Below, in pieces: positions 49,736 through 57,655 of a stretch of DNA of 64,000 bases; position 1 is the first letter of the stretch, and each line of letters starts with the position of its first letter. Source of the DNA: Chitinophaga lutea (GTDB lineage Bacteria; Bacteroidota; Bacteroidia; Chitinophagales; Chitinophagaceae); assembly GCF_003813775.1 (NCBI RefSeq), contig NZ_RPDH01000002.1, positions 1,736,001 to 1,800,000 of the forward strand, read 5' to 3'. The notes under the pieces are model-generated. The model searched no databases, was not told the DNA's origin, and saw nothing but the letters and a program-made list of their open reading frames with translations. The position numbers and the translations under genes were made by a program.

Positions 49736-50641
49736 ATGACCGGCAATCAACGTATCAAAGGGCTCATCAGCATTATATTCGTAATGCTCATCTGGGGCAG
49801 TTCCTTTACCGTCACAAAAATCGTGGTCACCGAAGTACCGCCCGTTATTTTCGCCGTCATCCGCAACATCATCGGTTGCCTCGCCCTCCTGCCGTTTTAC
49901 CTGATACAGCGAACGAAAGTCAAACAGCCGCTGCCGTATGGAAAGCTGGTATTGATGGGGCTGGCTGGCACTACCTTCTATTATTTTGTTTTTAATACCG
50001 GGATGAAATATGTATCCGCCTCCACCGGCGCTTTGATCGAAGGCCTGGTCCCGGTAGCCATTGCCGTGCCAGCTGCGCTGATCCTAAAAGAGCATCTGCG
50101 GAAAACCACTATCGCCGGCATTGTGCTGTCTGTGACGGGGGTGATACTGGTGGGGTTCGTGGGGAATGCTTCCAAATCGTCCAACGCATTGCTGGGCAGT
50201 ACCCTCGTGGTGTGCGCGGTGTGTCTGTGGAGCGTGTACACATTGCTGTCGAGAAGCCTCAAAGATGCAGATACCGTGCTGGTAACGACGGTAAGCACTT
50301 TTATCGGAACAGCGCTTTCCGTACCCGTAGGCATATACGAAGTGGTGCAGCACGGCATGCCGGAGATTCCGATGAAGGCCTGGCTGGGTATGACTTACCT
50401 CGGCATCTTCGCATCCGCCGTGGCATACTTTCTTTATAACCGGGCGCTGGAAAGCCTGCCGGCGGCGCAGGTGGGCAACTTCCTGAACCTTAACCCCGTG
50501 ATCGGCACCACCATCGCTTTTATTTTCCTGAAAGAAACGTTTACCGGCTGGCAATTTGCCGGAAGCGTGCTGGTGCTGGCGGGCATATGGCTCAGCAGTA
50601 TGCAGGGGAAGCGGGGAAAAACGATGAATATACCGCAATAG
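49736..50641 (+). CDS. DMT-superfamily (EamA) transporter
   Basis: A 301-aa inner-membrane protein with ten helices in two EamA repeats (first ~8-145: IFVMLIWGSSFTVTKIVV, MKYVSASTGALIEGLVPVAI; second ~155-290: LWSVYTLLSRSLKDADTV, LNLNPVIGTTIAFIFLKE). Proteins of this type export or import small metabolites such as amino acids. The start is the ATG at 49736 (MTGNQRIKGL), not the TTG at 49661, since the first helix then begins at the usual place. It ends in a bidirectional terminator. Confidence 0.9.
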   Translation: MTGNQRIKGLISIIFVMLIWGSSFTVTKIVVTEVPPVIFAVIRNIIGCLALLPFYLIQRTKVKQPLPYGKLVLMGLAGTTFYYFVFNTGMKYVSASTGALIEGLVPVAIAVPAALILKEHLRKTTIAGIVLSVTGVILVGFVGNASKSSNALLGSTLVVCAVCLWSVYTLLSRSLKDADTVLVTTVSTFIGTALSVPVGIYEVVQHGMPEIPMKAWLGMTYLGIFASAVAYFLYNRALESLPAAQVGNFLNLNPVIGTTIAFIFLKETFTGWQFAGSVLVLAGIWLSSMQGKRGKTMNIPQ

Positions 50642-50642
50642 C

Positions 50643-50674
50643 AAAACGGCCCGCTCAAAAGAACGGGCCGTTTT
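50643..50674. terminator. Bidirectional Rho-independent terminator
   Basis: AAAACGGCCCG (50643-50653) and CGGGCCGTTTT (50664-50674) pair perfectly with a 10-base loop. It lies between the convergent EamA and outer-membrane protein genes. Confidence 0.92.
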
Positions 50675-50698
50675 CATTTTCATCAAAAACAAAATCAA

Positions 50699-51247
50699 TT
50701 AGAATCTTGCAGCGATGCCCACTTTAATAACCGCCAGGTCGTAACCCACTTCAGAGAAAGCGGCAAAGTTGCGATGGAAGAAATAACGTGCTCCCACCAG
50801 TAAACCGGCATGCACCCTTGTATTTTTATCGGTCCGCTCTGCGGTTTCACCGCTGAGTTTGAATTTATTCTTTTCGAAACGGAGACCCAGTTGGGCAGCA
50901 CCGTACACGTCGAGATTTTCAGGCAGATATTTTTCGAGATGCCAGGTGCCTCTCAGTGCGAACAGGGAGTTGTTCCATTTGCTTTCGTAGCCTGCAATAC
51001 CACCATCATATTTTTCACTCTGGAAAGCAACGATAGCACCCACGCCTATACGGCCCGGGCCCGTCTGGAACGGCAGCATATGCTCATATGAAAGGCTCAC
51101 GGCCGGAGTGGATTTGTAATTACCGGCATAACCCAGTGTGCTGGCGAAACCGACACCAAGCTGCAAAGATTGTTTGAAGTAAGCTGACTGAGCGCTTGCG
51201 GTAGTCATTCCGCAGAAAAGGGCGCAAACAAATAATACATGTTTCAT
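50699..51247 (-). CDS. Small outer-membrane beta-barrel protein
   Basis: A 182-aa protein with a signal peptide (LFVCALFCGMTTASAQ) and alternating hydrophobic strands typical of an eight-stranded barrel (QLGVGFASTLGYAGNY, PAVSLSYEHML, IGVGAIVAFQ, VHAGLLVGARYFF), ending in an aromatic Phe (KVGIAARF), the outer-membrane assembly signal. It resembles OmpX/OmpA-barrel porin-like proteins of Bacteroidota. It has the best promoter in the window directly upstream (51275-51306). Role: a structural or small-molecule interaction function; no more can be said. Confidence 0.85.
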   Translation of the reverse strand: MKHVLFVCALFCGMTTASAQSAYFKQSLQLGVGFASTLGYAGNYKSTPAVSLSYEHMLPFQTGPGRIGVGAIVAFQSEKYDGGIAGYESKWNNSLFALRGTWHLEKYLPENLDVYGAAQLGLRFEKNKFKLSGETAERTDKNTRVHAGLLVGARYFFHRNFAAFSEVGYDLAVIKVGIAARF

Positions 51248-51274
51248 GATAGAATTAGCACTTTAATGTGCGCG

Positions 51275-51306
51275 CAAAAATATTACAACCAGCCGTGTTA
51301 TTCAAA
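51275..51306 (-). promoter_or_regulatory. Full-consensus Bacteroidota promoter
   Basis: On the minus strand TTTG (51303-51306), 20 bases, TATTTTTG (51275-51282). Both elements match the consensus, and the ATG of the outer-membrane protein gene lies 27 bases downstream. Confidence 0.85.
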
Positions 51307-51309
51307 AAA

Positions 51310-51550
51310 AATTAGCATGAGCGGTGAAAATACGGGGCTGAAGTGTTATCAGGCCGGATTAAGCCGCTATCTCCAAAGCCTTCACCCACAGCCACTTCGT
51401 ATATGGTTCCGGGTTATGCCCCCTGTTTTCCGTTATAAAAAATTACCTGTTTCCTGGTATACGGCCGATTAACATACTGGTGCATGGCGATATACTTTTC
51501 ATGTGGCCGGATGCCATACCTGAAAACCTGATCTTCCCGCCCAGACACCA
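51310..51550. other. Gene-free stretch between the outer-membrane protein promoter and a terminator
   Basis: No open frame with a recognisable protein, RNA gene or repeat was seen here. It is probably the non-transcribed space upstream of the outer-membrane protein promoter and downstream of the Gfo/Idh gene's terminator. Confidence 0.6.
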
Positions 51551-51551
51551 T

Positions 51552-51590
51552 AAAAAAGGGACAGCCTGTTATGGCTATCCCTTTTTTTTT
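51552..51590 (-). terminator. Rho-independent terminator of the Gfo/Idh gene
   Basis: AAAAAAGGGA / TCCCTTTTTT (51552-51561, 51578-51587) with inner AGCC/GGCT pairing. On the minus strand a T-run follows the stem. It lies 14 bases after the stop at 51604. Confidence 0.9.
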
Positions 51591-51603
51591 ATGGCAAAAA
51601 AGT

Positions 51604-53031
51604 TTACACTTTATAATACTGCTCCCAGCCTTTGCGAGGCGGCGGGCCTACCAGCAACTCGTTTGCGTGTTTATTATTGGTGATGATCTTTTTCTCGCGG
51701 TCGAATTCCAGTTTGGTATTCGTCCATTGTGCGAGCACACCGAGGCAGAATACCTGGCTCAACGGGCCTGCGATGGCAAACGGCGAGCGGGTCTGCTCTT
51801 GTCCCTTGCAGGCCAGCAGGAAGTTCGCAAAGTGATTGGACGGGCTTTGGGGCACCTCAGGCAGCCTGGAAGCCATTTCCTTTCCTTTTTCTTCCGGGAT
51901 GATAGACAGCGTACTGCCGTGTGAACCGCCTTTAAAAGTCAGATCCTTGCCGTAAATGATTTTACCCGGGTTGAGCTTGGCCGGTTTGATAGCGCCGGTG
52001 CTCGGCGGGGGGATGTTCGGGTCGAGGCCGGACACGCCATAGCCTGCCGGAATCGGCGGAAGGTTGTCCACACCATCGTACCACATCACCTCTACCGCCG
52101 GCAGCTTGCCGCGTTTCGGAAATTTGAAGGACAGCGTGGATGAAGTGGGATAGAAAAAGTTATTATGCCCCGTCAGTTTGACGGGCGTCACTTCCGAAGG
52201 CAGGCCCATATCGAGGAACTGGTGGGCAGTGTCGAGGATGTGTGCACCCCAGTCGCCCAGCGCGCCCATACCGAAATCGAACCAGCAGCGCCATTGGCCG
52301 TTCACAAAATCTTTGTTGTACTGGTGGTTGTTCGTGGCCATTTGCCAAACGTCCCAGTCGAGGGTAGCCGGCAGCTGCTCGGCCGGCGGAAAGGCTTTGA
52401 TGTTCGTATCCCAGCCGTGCCAGCGGCGCGGAGAGTTCATGTGGGCGGTGATGCTGGTCACATCCTTGATGATGCCCGCGTCCACCCAAGCCTTGAACTG
52501 GAAATAATTAGCTTCGGAGTGCCCCTGGTTGCCCATCTGGGTTACCACCTTGTTATATTTTTTGGCGGCCTTCATCATCAGCTCCACTTCCTGGAAGGTG
52601 CGCGCCATGGGTTTTTCCACGTACACGTGTATGCCCAGGCCCATGGCCATCATGGTAATGGGAAAGTGGGAGAAGTCCGGCACGCCGATAGACACGGCGT
52701 CTATCTGTTTGCCCATTTTATCGAACATTTGCCGGAAGTCCTGGAACCGCGGCACGTTCGGGAATTGTTTCAGGATTTTTTGTGTATGCGGCGCACCCAT
52801 ATCCACATCGCACAATGCCACGATATTGGCCAGGCCGGTTTTGTAAAGCGCCTCGGTGATTTCCGCGCCGCGGTTGCCGATGCCGATGCAGGCCAGATTT
52901 ACTTTCTCATTGGGCCCCAGTTTGCGGGGCGCCGGCATTCCCTTTGCCATCAGGAGCCCCGGTGTGGCTACGGCCGCAGACGCCAGCATGGCCTGCTTCA
53001 GGAACCGTCTCCTCGAATATTCGTTATTCAT
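51604..53031 (-). CDS. Gfo/Idh/MocA-family oxidoreductase with Tat signal
   Basis: A 475-aa enzyme exported in folded form: the twin-arginine motif SRRRFLKQAMLASAAVATPG is at residues 6-25. The NAD(P)-binding Rossmann motif LACIGIGNRGAEI and the family Glu-Lys-Pro motif in VYVEKPMARTFQ are clear, with a C-terminal beta-sheet domain (WCWFDFGMGALGDWGAH). Such periplasmic Gfo/Idh enzymes are widespread in Bacteroidota and often oxidise or reduce sugars, sometimes with a tightly bound cofactor. It is transcribed alone, ending at the terminator at 51.55 kb. Substrate unknown. Confidence 0.92.
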   Translation of the reverse strand: MNNEYSRRRFLKQAMLASAAVATPGLLMAKGMPAPRKLGPNEKVNLACIGIGNRGAEITEALYKTGLANIVALCDVDMGAPHTQKILKQFPNVPRFQDFRQMFDKMGKQIDAVSIGVPDFSHFPITMMAMGLGIHVYVEKPMARTFQEVELMMKAAKKYNKVVTQMGNQGHSEANYFQFKAWVDAGIIKDVTSITAHMNSPRRWHGWDTNIKAFPPAEQLPATLDWDVWQMATNNHQYNKDFVNGQWRCWFDFGMGALGDWGAHILDTAHQFLDMGLPSEVTPVKLTGHNNFFYPTSSTLSFKFPKRGKLPAVEVMWYDGVDNLPPIPAGYGVSGLDPNIPPPSTGAIKPAKLNPGKIIYGKDLTFKGGSHGSTLSIIPEEKGKEMASRLPEVPQSPSNHFANFLLACKGQEQTRSPFAIAGPLSQVFCLGVLAQWTNTKLEFDREKKIITNNKHANELLVGPPPRKGWEQYYKV

Positions 53032-53106
53032 AACTCAGCGATTTATTAAAGCTTGAACGGCCAAAATACTAAAAAAATGCACTTTTTCCATCGATTGCAA
53101 AAAATT

Positions 53107-53131
53107 ATGAAAGGGAGCCCGGAGGCTCCCG
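53107..53131 (-). terminator. Probable terminator after the tandem OYE genes
   Basis: Perfect GGGAGCC / GGCTCCC stem (53114-53120, 53125-53131) with a 4-base loop, followed on the minus strand by TTTCATAATTTTTTG. It lies ~170 bases after the stop at 53300; no gene is evident in between. Confidence 0.65.
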
Positions 53132-53299
53132 CTGGTGTTTTTTATCCTGTCTGACGGTAAGATGATTCTGTTGGTGGTAATTTGCTCGCCGCGACGTTTT
53201 CCGGCGGACGAGGACCGGGGCTCCCCGTTGGCGACTCCTGTCTGCCTCTATTTTGCCGGCGCCAGGGGCATTATCCGGGCGGGGCTCAATGCTGCCGTT

Positions 53300-54409
53300 T
53301 CATTTATCCGCCGTCGCACTTTCCCTGTACGTTTCATAATCTGTATAACCATGCGCTGCCCCACCGTAATGGAGGTTCCGCTGAGGAGGTGTGAGCGCCC
53401 AGCCGTAACGGAGCCGCTCGGGCAGGTCGGGGTTGGCGATGAAAGGCTCCCCAAAGCCGGCCAGGTCGATCAGGCCGTCGTTAATGTATTGTTCGGATTT
53501 GGTGCGGTCCATCCCTCCTGTCAGCAGCAGCACCCCATTGTACGCTTTGCGAAAACGGGCGATGAACCCGTCGGGCAACGCGAAGCTGCCGCGCGACTGC
53601 TGGTCCATGATATCGATGAACGCGATGTGGCGTTTTCCCAGTTCCCGCGCCAGGTACTGATAGGTGTCTTCCAGTTCCGGGTAATGCGGCATTTCATGAA
53701 GGCCACCGTACGGGGTGAGCCGGATGGCCACTTTCCCCGCCCCGACGCGCGCAATGCAGGCATCGATAGCCTCCAGTAAAAAGCGGCTGCGGTTGTGAAT
53801 GGAGCCGCCATATTCATCGGAGCGGATATTCACGAAAGGATTCAGAAACTGCTCGATGAGGTAACCGTTGGCGCCATGCAGTTCCACCCCGTCGAAACCG
53901 GCCGCGATGGCATTGGCCGCGGCGTTGGCGAAGTCGTTCACCACCTGCGCGATTTCCGCTACCGGCAAAGCTCTCGGTTTGGAGCAGGGCACAAAGTTCT
54001 CTTTACCCTGCTCGTCGTATGCCCAGGCGCTGGAATGCAGCGCCTGCAGGTCGGAAGCACTGACCGGCGCAATGCCGCCCGGCTGGTTGGTGATGTGCGA
54101 CACGCGGCCCACGTGCCAGAGCTGCGCGAATATTTTCGTGCCTTTTGCATGCACCGCCTCCGTCACCAGTTTCCATCCTGCCGTTTGCGCCACGGTGTAC
54201 AACCCGGGTATATGCAGCACGCCCGATGCGGTGGGAGAGATCGCCACCCCTTCGGTAATGATGAGGCCGGCGCCGGCTCTCTGGCGGTAATACAGGGCGT
54301 TCATGTGGTTGGGAATACCGTCCGGGTTACGTGCGCGGGTCATGGGCGCCATCACGATGCGGTTTTTCAGTTCGAGCCCTCTCTGCTGAAATGGTTCAAA
54401 TAGTTTCAT
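53300..54409 (-). CDS. Old Yellow Enzyme (NADH:flavin oxidoreductase), copy 1
   Basis: A 369-aa FMN-dependent ene-reductase that reduces activated C=C bonds or nitro compounds with NAD(P)H. Family signatures: LKNRIVMAPMTRARNPDGIP, TNQPGGIAPVSASDLQA, the FMN/substrate pair and acid Tyr in VELHGANGYLIEQFLNPF, and RSDEYGGSIHNRSRF. It starts 12 bases after the second copy and is probably cotranscribed. The ~40% similar neighbour suggests duplication followed by specialisation. Confidence 0.94.
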   Translation of the reverse strand: MKLFEPFQQRGLELKNRIVMAPMTRARNPDGIPNHMNALYYRQRAGAGLIITEGVAISPTASGVLHIPGLYTVAQTAGWKLVTEAVHAKGTKIFAQLWHVGRVSHITNQPGGIAPVSASDLQALHSSAWAYDEQGKENFVPCSKPRALPVAEIAQVVNDFANAAANAIAAGFDGVELHGANGYLIEQFLNPFVNIRSDEYGGSIHNRSRFLLEAIDACIARVGAGKVAIRLTPYGGLHEMPHYPELEDTYQYLARELGKRHIAFIDIMDQQSRGSFALPDGFIARFRKAYNGVLLLTGGMDRTKSEQYINDGLIDLAGFGEPFIANPDLPERLRYGWALTPPQRNLHYGGAAHGYTDYETYRESATADK

Positions 54410-54421
54410 TGTCCGGGTGGT

Positions 54422-55543
54422 TTATGCGTTCAGTGTTGATGCTTTCTGGTAAGTGGGATAATCGGTGTAGCCGGTTTGGGTGCCACCGAAAAAATGGGCC
54501 CTGTCGGGTTCGTTGAGTGCCAGGTTATGCTCCAGGCGGTACGGCAGATCGGGGTTGGCTATAAATGGCCGCCCGAAAGCCACCAGGTCTGCCCAGCCTT
54601 TCTGAACGGCCTCTTCCGCCCGTTCGCGCGTGTATTTGCCGGCGTAAATCAGCGTGCCGTCGAACGCCTCGCGGTAAGCCTCCTTGAAAGCCGCCGGCAT
54701 CACCGGTGCGTTGTCCCAATCTGCTTCCGCGATATGGATGTAGGCGATACCGATGCGATTGAGTAATTGCGCCGCCGCGATATAGGTTTCTTCCGGATGA
54801 TCGTCTACCGCGCCCATCAGCGTGGTCAGCGGCGCCTGGCGCACGCCCACTTTCTCTTTGCCGATGGCGTCTGCTACGGCCGACACCGCTTCGCGGAGAA
54901 AACGCAGCCGTTTTTCCAGCGTACCGCCGTATTCGTCGGTCCTGCGGTTGGTTTGTGAGTCGAGGAACTGCTCGATGAGGTACCCGTTGGCGCCGTGCAG
55001 CTCCACCCCGTCGAAGCCCGCCTGCATCGCATTTTCAGCGGCGCGGGCATAATCGCGGATAATACTATGGATTTCAGGGACAGTCAGCTCACGCGGCATG
55101 GAGTGCTGGAGCATTTGTCCCGCCCCACCGTCCGGGCCTTTGCCGTCCGGGTCCACGAATACTTTGACGCCTTCCGCGAGTATGGCGGACGGAGCTACGG
55201 GTGCCTCGCCGTTCCGCTGGAGACTGGTGTGCGACACGCGCCCCACATGCCAGAGCTGCGCGAAAATCTTCCCTCCTTTATCGTGTACGGCAGCCGTCAC
55301 CTTCTTCCAGCCTTTCACCTGGTCCGGCGTATAGATGCCCGGCGTCCAGGCATATCCCTGTCCCTGGCGGCTGATTTGTGTGCCTTCCGTGATGATGAGG
55401 CCGGCAGTCGCCCGCTGGCTGTAATACCTGGCCATCAGGTCCGTCGCCACATCGCCTGTGGCTGCCCTGGAGCGGGTCATGGGGGGCATTACTATCCTGT
55501 TCCGTAAAGTATGAATGCCCATTTGATAGGGTGAGAAAAGCAT
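54422..55543 (-). CDS. Old Yellow Enzyme (alkene reductase, NemA-like), copy 2
   Basis: A 373-aa paralogue: LRNRIVMPPMTRSRAATGDV, VELHGANGYLIEQFLDSQT, RTDEYGGTLEKRLRF and AFGRPFIANPDLPYRL. It is first in the two-gene unit, divergent from a LysR regulator across 100 bases. OYEs of this type respond to electrophiles and quinones. The divergent LysR pair supports induction by such a compound. Catalytic His/Asn and Tyr are all conserved. Confidence 0.94.
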   Translation of the reverse strand: MLFSPYQMGIHTLRNRIVMPPMTRSRAATGDVATDLMARYYSQRATAGLIITEGTQISRQGQGYAWTPGIYTPDQVKGWKKVTAAVHDKGGKIFAQLWHVGRVSHTSLQRNGEAPVAPSAILAEGVKVFVDPDGKGPDGGAGQMLQHSMPRELTVPEIHSIIRDYARAAENAMQAGFDGVELHGANGYLIEQFLDSQTNRRTDEYGGTLEKRLRFLREAVSAVADAIGKEKVGVRQAPLTTLMGAVDDHPEETYIAAAQLLNRIGIAYIHIAEADWDNAPVMPAAFKEAYREAFDGTLIYAGKYTRERAEEAVQKGWADLVAFGRPFIANPDLPYRLEHNLALNEPDRAHFFGGTQTGYTDYPTYQKASTLNA

Positions 55544-55608
55544 ATTGTGATGTTTTTGTTGTTGAACACCACAAAATTCCGCTAACTTAGACTATTATAA
55601 AAATAACT

Positions 55609-55628
55609 TAACTTTGATACTTGTATCA
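55609..55628 (+). promoter_or_regulatory. lysR-type gene promoter with overlapping inverted repeat
   Basis: TAACTTTG (55609-55616) is an exact -7 match. It overlaps TGATAC-tt-GTATCA (55615-55628), a 6-2-6 inverted repeat that contains the T-N11-A pattern of LysR-family sites. A good candidate for autoregulation and control of the divergent OYE genes. Confidence 0.6.
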
Positions 55629-55643
55629 CAAAACTGATATATC

Positions 55644-56543
55644 ATGTTACTGAACCTGGAGTGGCTCCGCACTTTTAAAGCGATTTATGAACACGGCACC
55701 CTTACCGGCGCGGCACAGGCGCTGTATGTGTCCCAACCCGGGGTAAGCCTTCACCTCAATTCGCTGGAAGCGTTCACGGGATATAAACTGTTCGACCGCT
55801 CGGCAAAAAAAATGGTGCCGACGGAACGGGGAAAAGTGCTTTATAATTTTGTGCTGGAGCCCATGACGAAACTGGAGTCAGCGGAGCAGCTGTTTCACAG
55901 AAGCACGATAGCCGACCGGGCAACGATCAGTATCGGGATGTGTTTCGAAACATTCCAGTTCACGCTGGAAGAGCACGTGTCTACCCTCCCGTTCAATGCC
56001 ATCATCAAATTCGGTGAGTACAAACAGATGATCCATGATCTGGACAAAGGGTTGCTCGATCTCATCATCACCCCGCAACGGAGCGACGATTCCAATCTTG
56101 AATACAAGGCCTTTGCGCGGGAACGCATCGTGCTGGTATGCGGCTCAAAAACGGATACTAAAGGGTTGCTCCCGCTGCTGAAAAAAAACAAACTGGCGGA
56201 AGCGCAGGAGTGGCTGAAGCAACAGATCTGGTATAGTACGGCGGCCGATATGGAACATCTAAGAAAATTCTGGCAGGTGAATTTCCGTCATCATATCGAC
56301 TTCAAACCGAACTACATCGTACCCAACATCAGCTCCATCGTACGCTGCCTGAGCGGCGGCGAAGGTTTTTCCGTGGTGCCTGATTTCCTGTGCCGGGCCG
56401 AAATCGAAGCAGGCGGCCTGAAACTGGCATGGGAAGGAAACAACGTACTGGAGAACACGCTACATTTCGGCACGCGCAAAAAGACTATTTATGCCAACGA
56501 GATCAACCTCGTGAAAGAGATTTTTATGAAAAAGATGGTGTAA
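55644..56543 (+). CDS. LysR-family transcriptional regulator
   Basis: A 299-aa regulator. N-terminal helix-turn-helix (LRTFKAIYEHGTLTGAAQAL, SQPGVSLHLNSLEAFTGYKL) and a LysR substrate-binding domain (~90-295; FGEYKQMIHDLDKGLLDLII, SSIVRCLSGGEGFSVVPDFL). It is divergent from the tandem OYE genes and probably controls them and itself through the TGATAC inverted repeat at 55615-55628. Inducer unknown; quinones or enones are plausible from the targets. Confidence 0.92.
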   Translation: MLLNLEWLRTFKAIYEHGTLTGAAQALYVSQPGVSLHLNSLEAFTGYKLFDRSAKKMVPTERGKVLYNFVLEPMTKLESAEQLFHRSTIADRATISIGMCFETFQFTLEEHVSTLPFNAIIKFGEYKQMIHDLDKGLLDLIITPQRSDDSNLEYKAFARERIVLVCGSKTDTKGLLPLLKKNKLAEAQEWLKQQIWYSTAADMEHLRKFWQVNFRHHIDFKPNYIVPNISSIVRCLSGGEGFSVVPDFLCRAEIEAGGLKLAWEGNNVLENTLHFGTRKKTIYANEINLVKEIFMKKMV

Positions 56544-56594
56544 TGGGCTAAATTGTATCTTATAACCTAAACCTTTAACCCACATCCCTTGCAG

Positions 56595-57611
56595 ATGAAA
56601 ACAACACCCATCTTAGCTGCGCTGATGTTTGCCGCAGCGGCAACTTCCGCCCAAAACACATTCCCCACTTCCGGTCCTGTTGGTATCGGCGCAACATCCC
56701 CGGATCATTCACTGACCGTAAGGGGCACCCACCATAATTCCAGCATTCATGTGAATTACGACCACTGGGGCGACGCCCTGTACTCCGCATCGCTTTTGTT
56801 ATGGGCCAGCGAACCAGGCATTAGCTACACCGGCGCAGGCATCGGTAACAATATATATAACGGGCCTACCGGCATCACCCGCAAATCAACGGCGCGCGGC
56901 GGTTCCTATATCCGTTTGCTAGACGGGCAGGTGAAAATACATACCGTCGATGTCAACGGCACACATTCCAACCCGCTGCACATGAGTACCGACGGCAAGG
57001 TAGGCATCGGGACGGAATACCCATTTGAAAAACTCTCCGTGATCGGCAACATCATGACCTGTTCGCCCTATCCGGGCTCCGGCCTTACGCCGCAGGCTGC
57101 CTGGGTAGGCTCGTACGCCACCAATGCCAACAGCTCACAGGTGGGCTTTGCCGGCATGAAAGTGGAATACGGCCGCCTTGGAGACCTGGATTTTAGTTCA
57201 ACGCTGAAGTTCCTGACTTGCCGCGACAATGAGCCGGTGGAACGGATGACGATCGATGCACAAGGCAACGTGGGCATCGGCAAAGCGGCACCTGCGAATT
57301 ACAAACTGGCGGTAGAGGGCACCATAGGCGCCCGGCGCGTTAAAATAACGCAGGAAACATGGGCCGATCATGTATTCGACAAAAGTCATCAACGCCCCTC
57401 ACTGGCCGCACTGGATCAATACATCACCGCGCACCGTCATCTCCCCGGCATACCCACTGCAGCAGAGGTCAAAGAAAATGGCGTTGATGTGGGTGATATG
57501 CAGGCGAAATTGCTCGAAAAGGTGGAAGAGTTGACCCTCTACCTGATCGAAGAGCGGAAGCGGAATGACGCGCTGGAGAAGCGGATACGGCAACTGGAAA
57601 AAAGAAAATAA
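56595..57611 (+). CDS. Exported tail-fibre-like protein with C-terminal coiled-coil / chaperone-like domain
   Basis: A 338-aa protein; the ATG at 56595 is used (the open frame back to a TTG at 56589 adds two codons). A signal peptide ends SAQNTFP. Repeated short motifs PVGIGATSPDHSLTV, KVGIGTEYPFEKLSV and NVGIGKAAPANYKLA are the Bacteroidota 'GIGT-P' tail-fibre-type repeats. The C-terminal ~70 residues (DHVFDKSHQRPSLAALDQYI, HRHLPGIPTAAEVKENG, then a coiled coil KLLEKVEELTLYLIEERKR) resemble the region that often self-processes or trimerises such proteins. Probably a surface or secreted fibre; function unknown. It ends at a strong terminator. Confidence 0.78.
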   Translation: MKTTPILAALMFAAAATSAQNTFPTSGPVGIGATSPDHSLTVRGTHHNSSIHVNYDHWGDALYSASLLLWASEPGISYTGAGIGNNIYNGPTGITRKSTARGGSYIRLLDGQVKIHTVDVNGTHSNPLHMSTDGKVGIGTEYPFEKLSVIGNIMTCSPYPGSGLTPQAAWVGSYATNANSSQVGFAGMKVEYGRLGDLDFSSTLKFLTCRDNEPVERMTIDAQGNVGIGKAAPANYKLAVEGTIGARRVKITQETWADHVFDKSHQRPSLAALDQYITAHRHLPGIPTAAEVKENGVDVGDMQAKLLEKVEELTLYLIEERKRNDALEKRIRQLEKRK

Positions 57612-57648
57612 AAAAGCGGGCTGCCCTGATAGAGCAGCCCGCTTTTTT
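57611..57648. terminator. Bidirectional Rho-independent terminator
   Basis: AAAAAGCGGGCTGC / GCAGCCCGCTTTTTT stem (57611-57624, 57634-57648) with a 9-base loop, between the tail-fibre-like gene and the convergent DUF5689 gene. Confidence 0.92.
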
Positions 57649-57655
57649 ATTGATC

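Noticed and set aside
46269..57611. Prophage or phage tail region
   Set aside because: The beta-helix and fibre-like proteins are separated by ordinary metabolic genes, and no capsid, terminase, integrase or baseplate gene is present.
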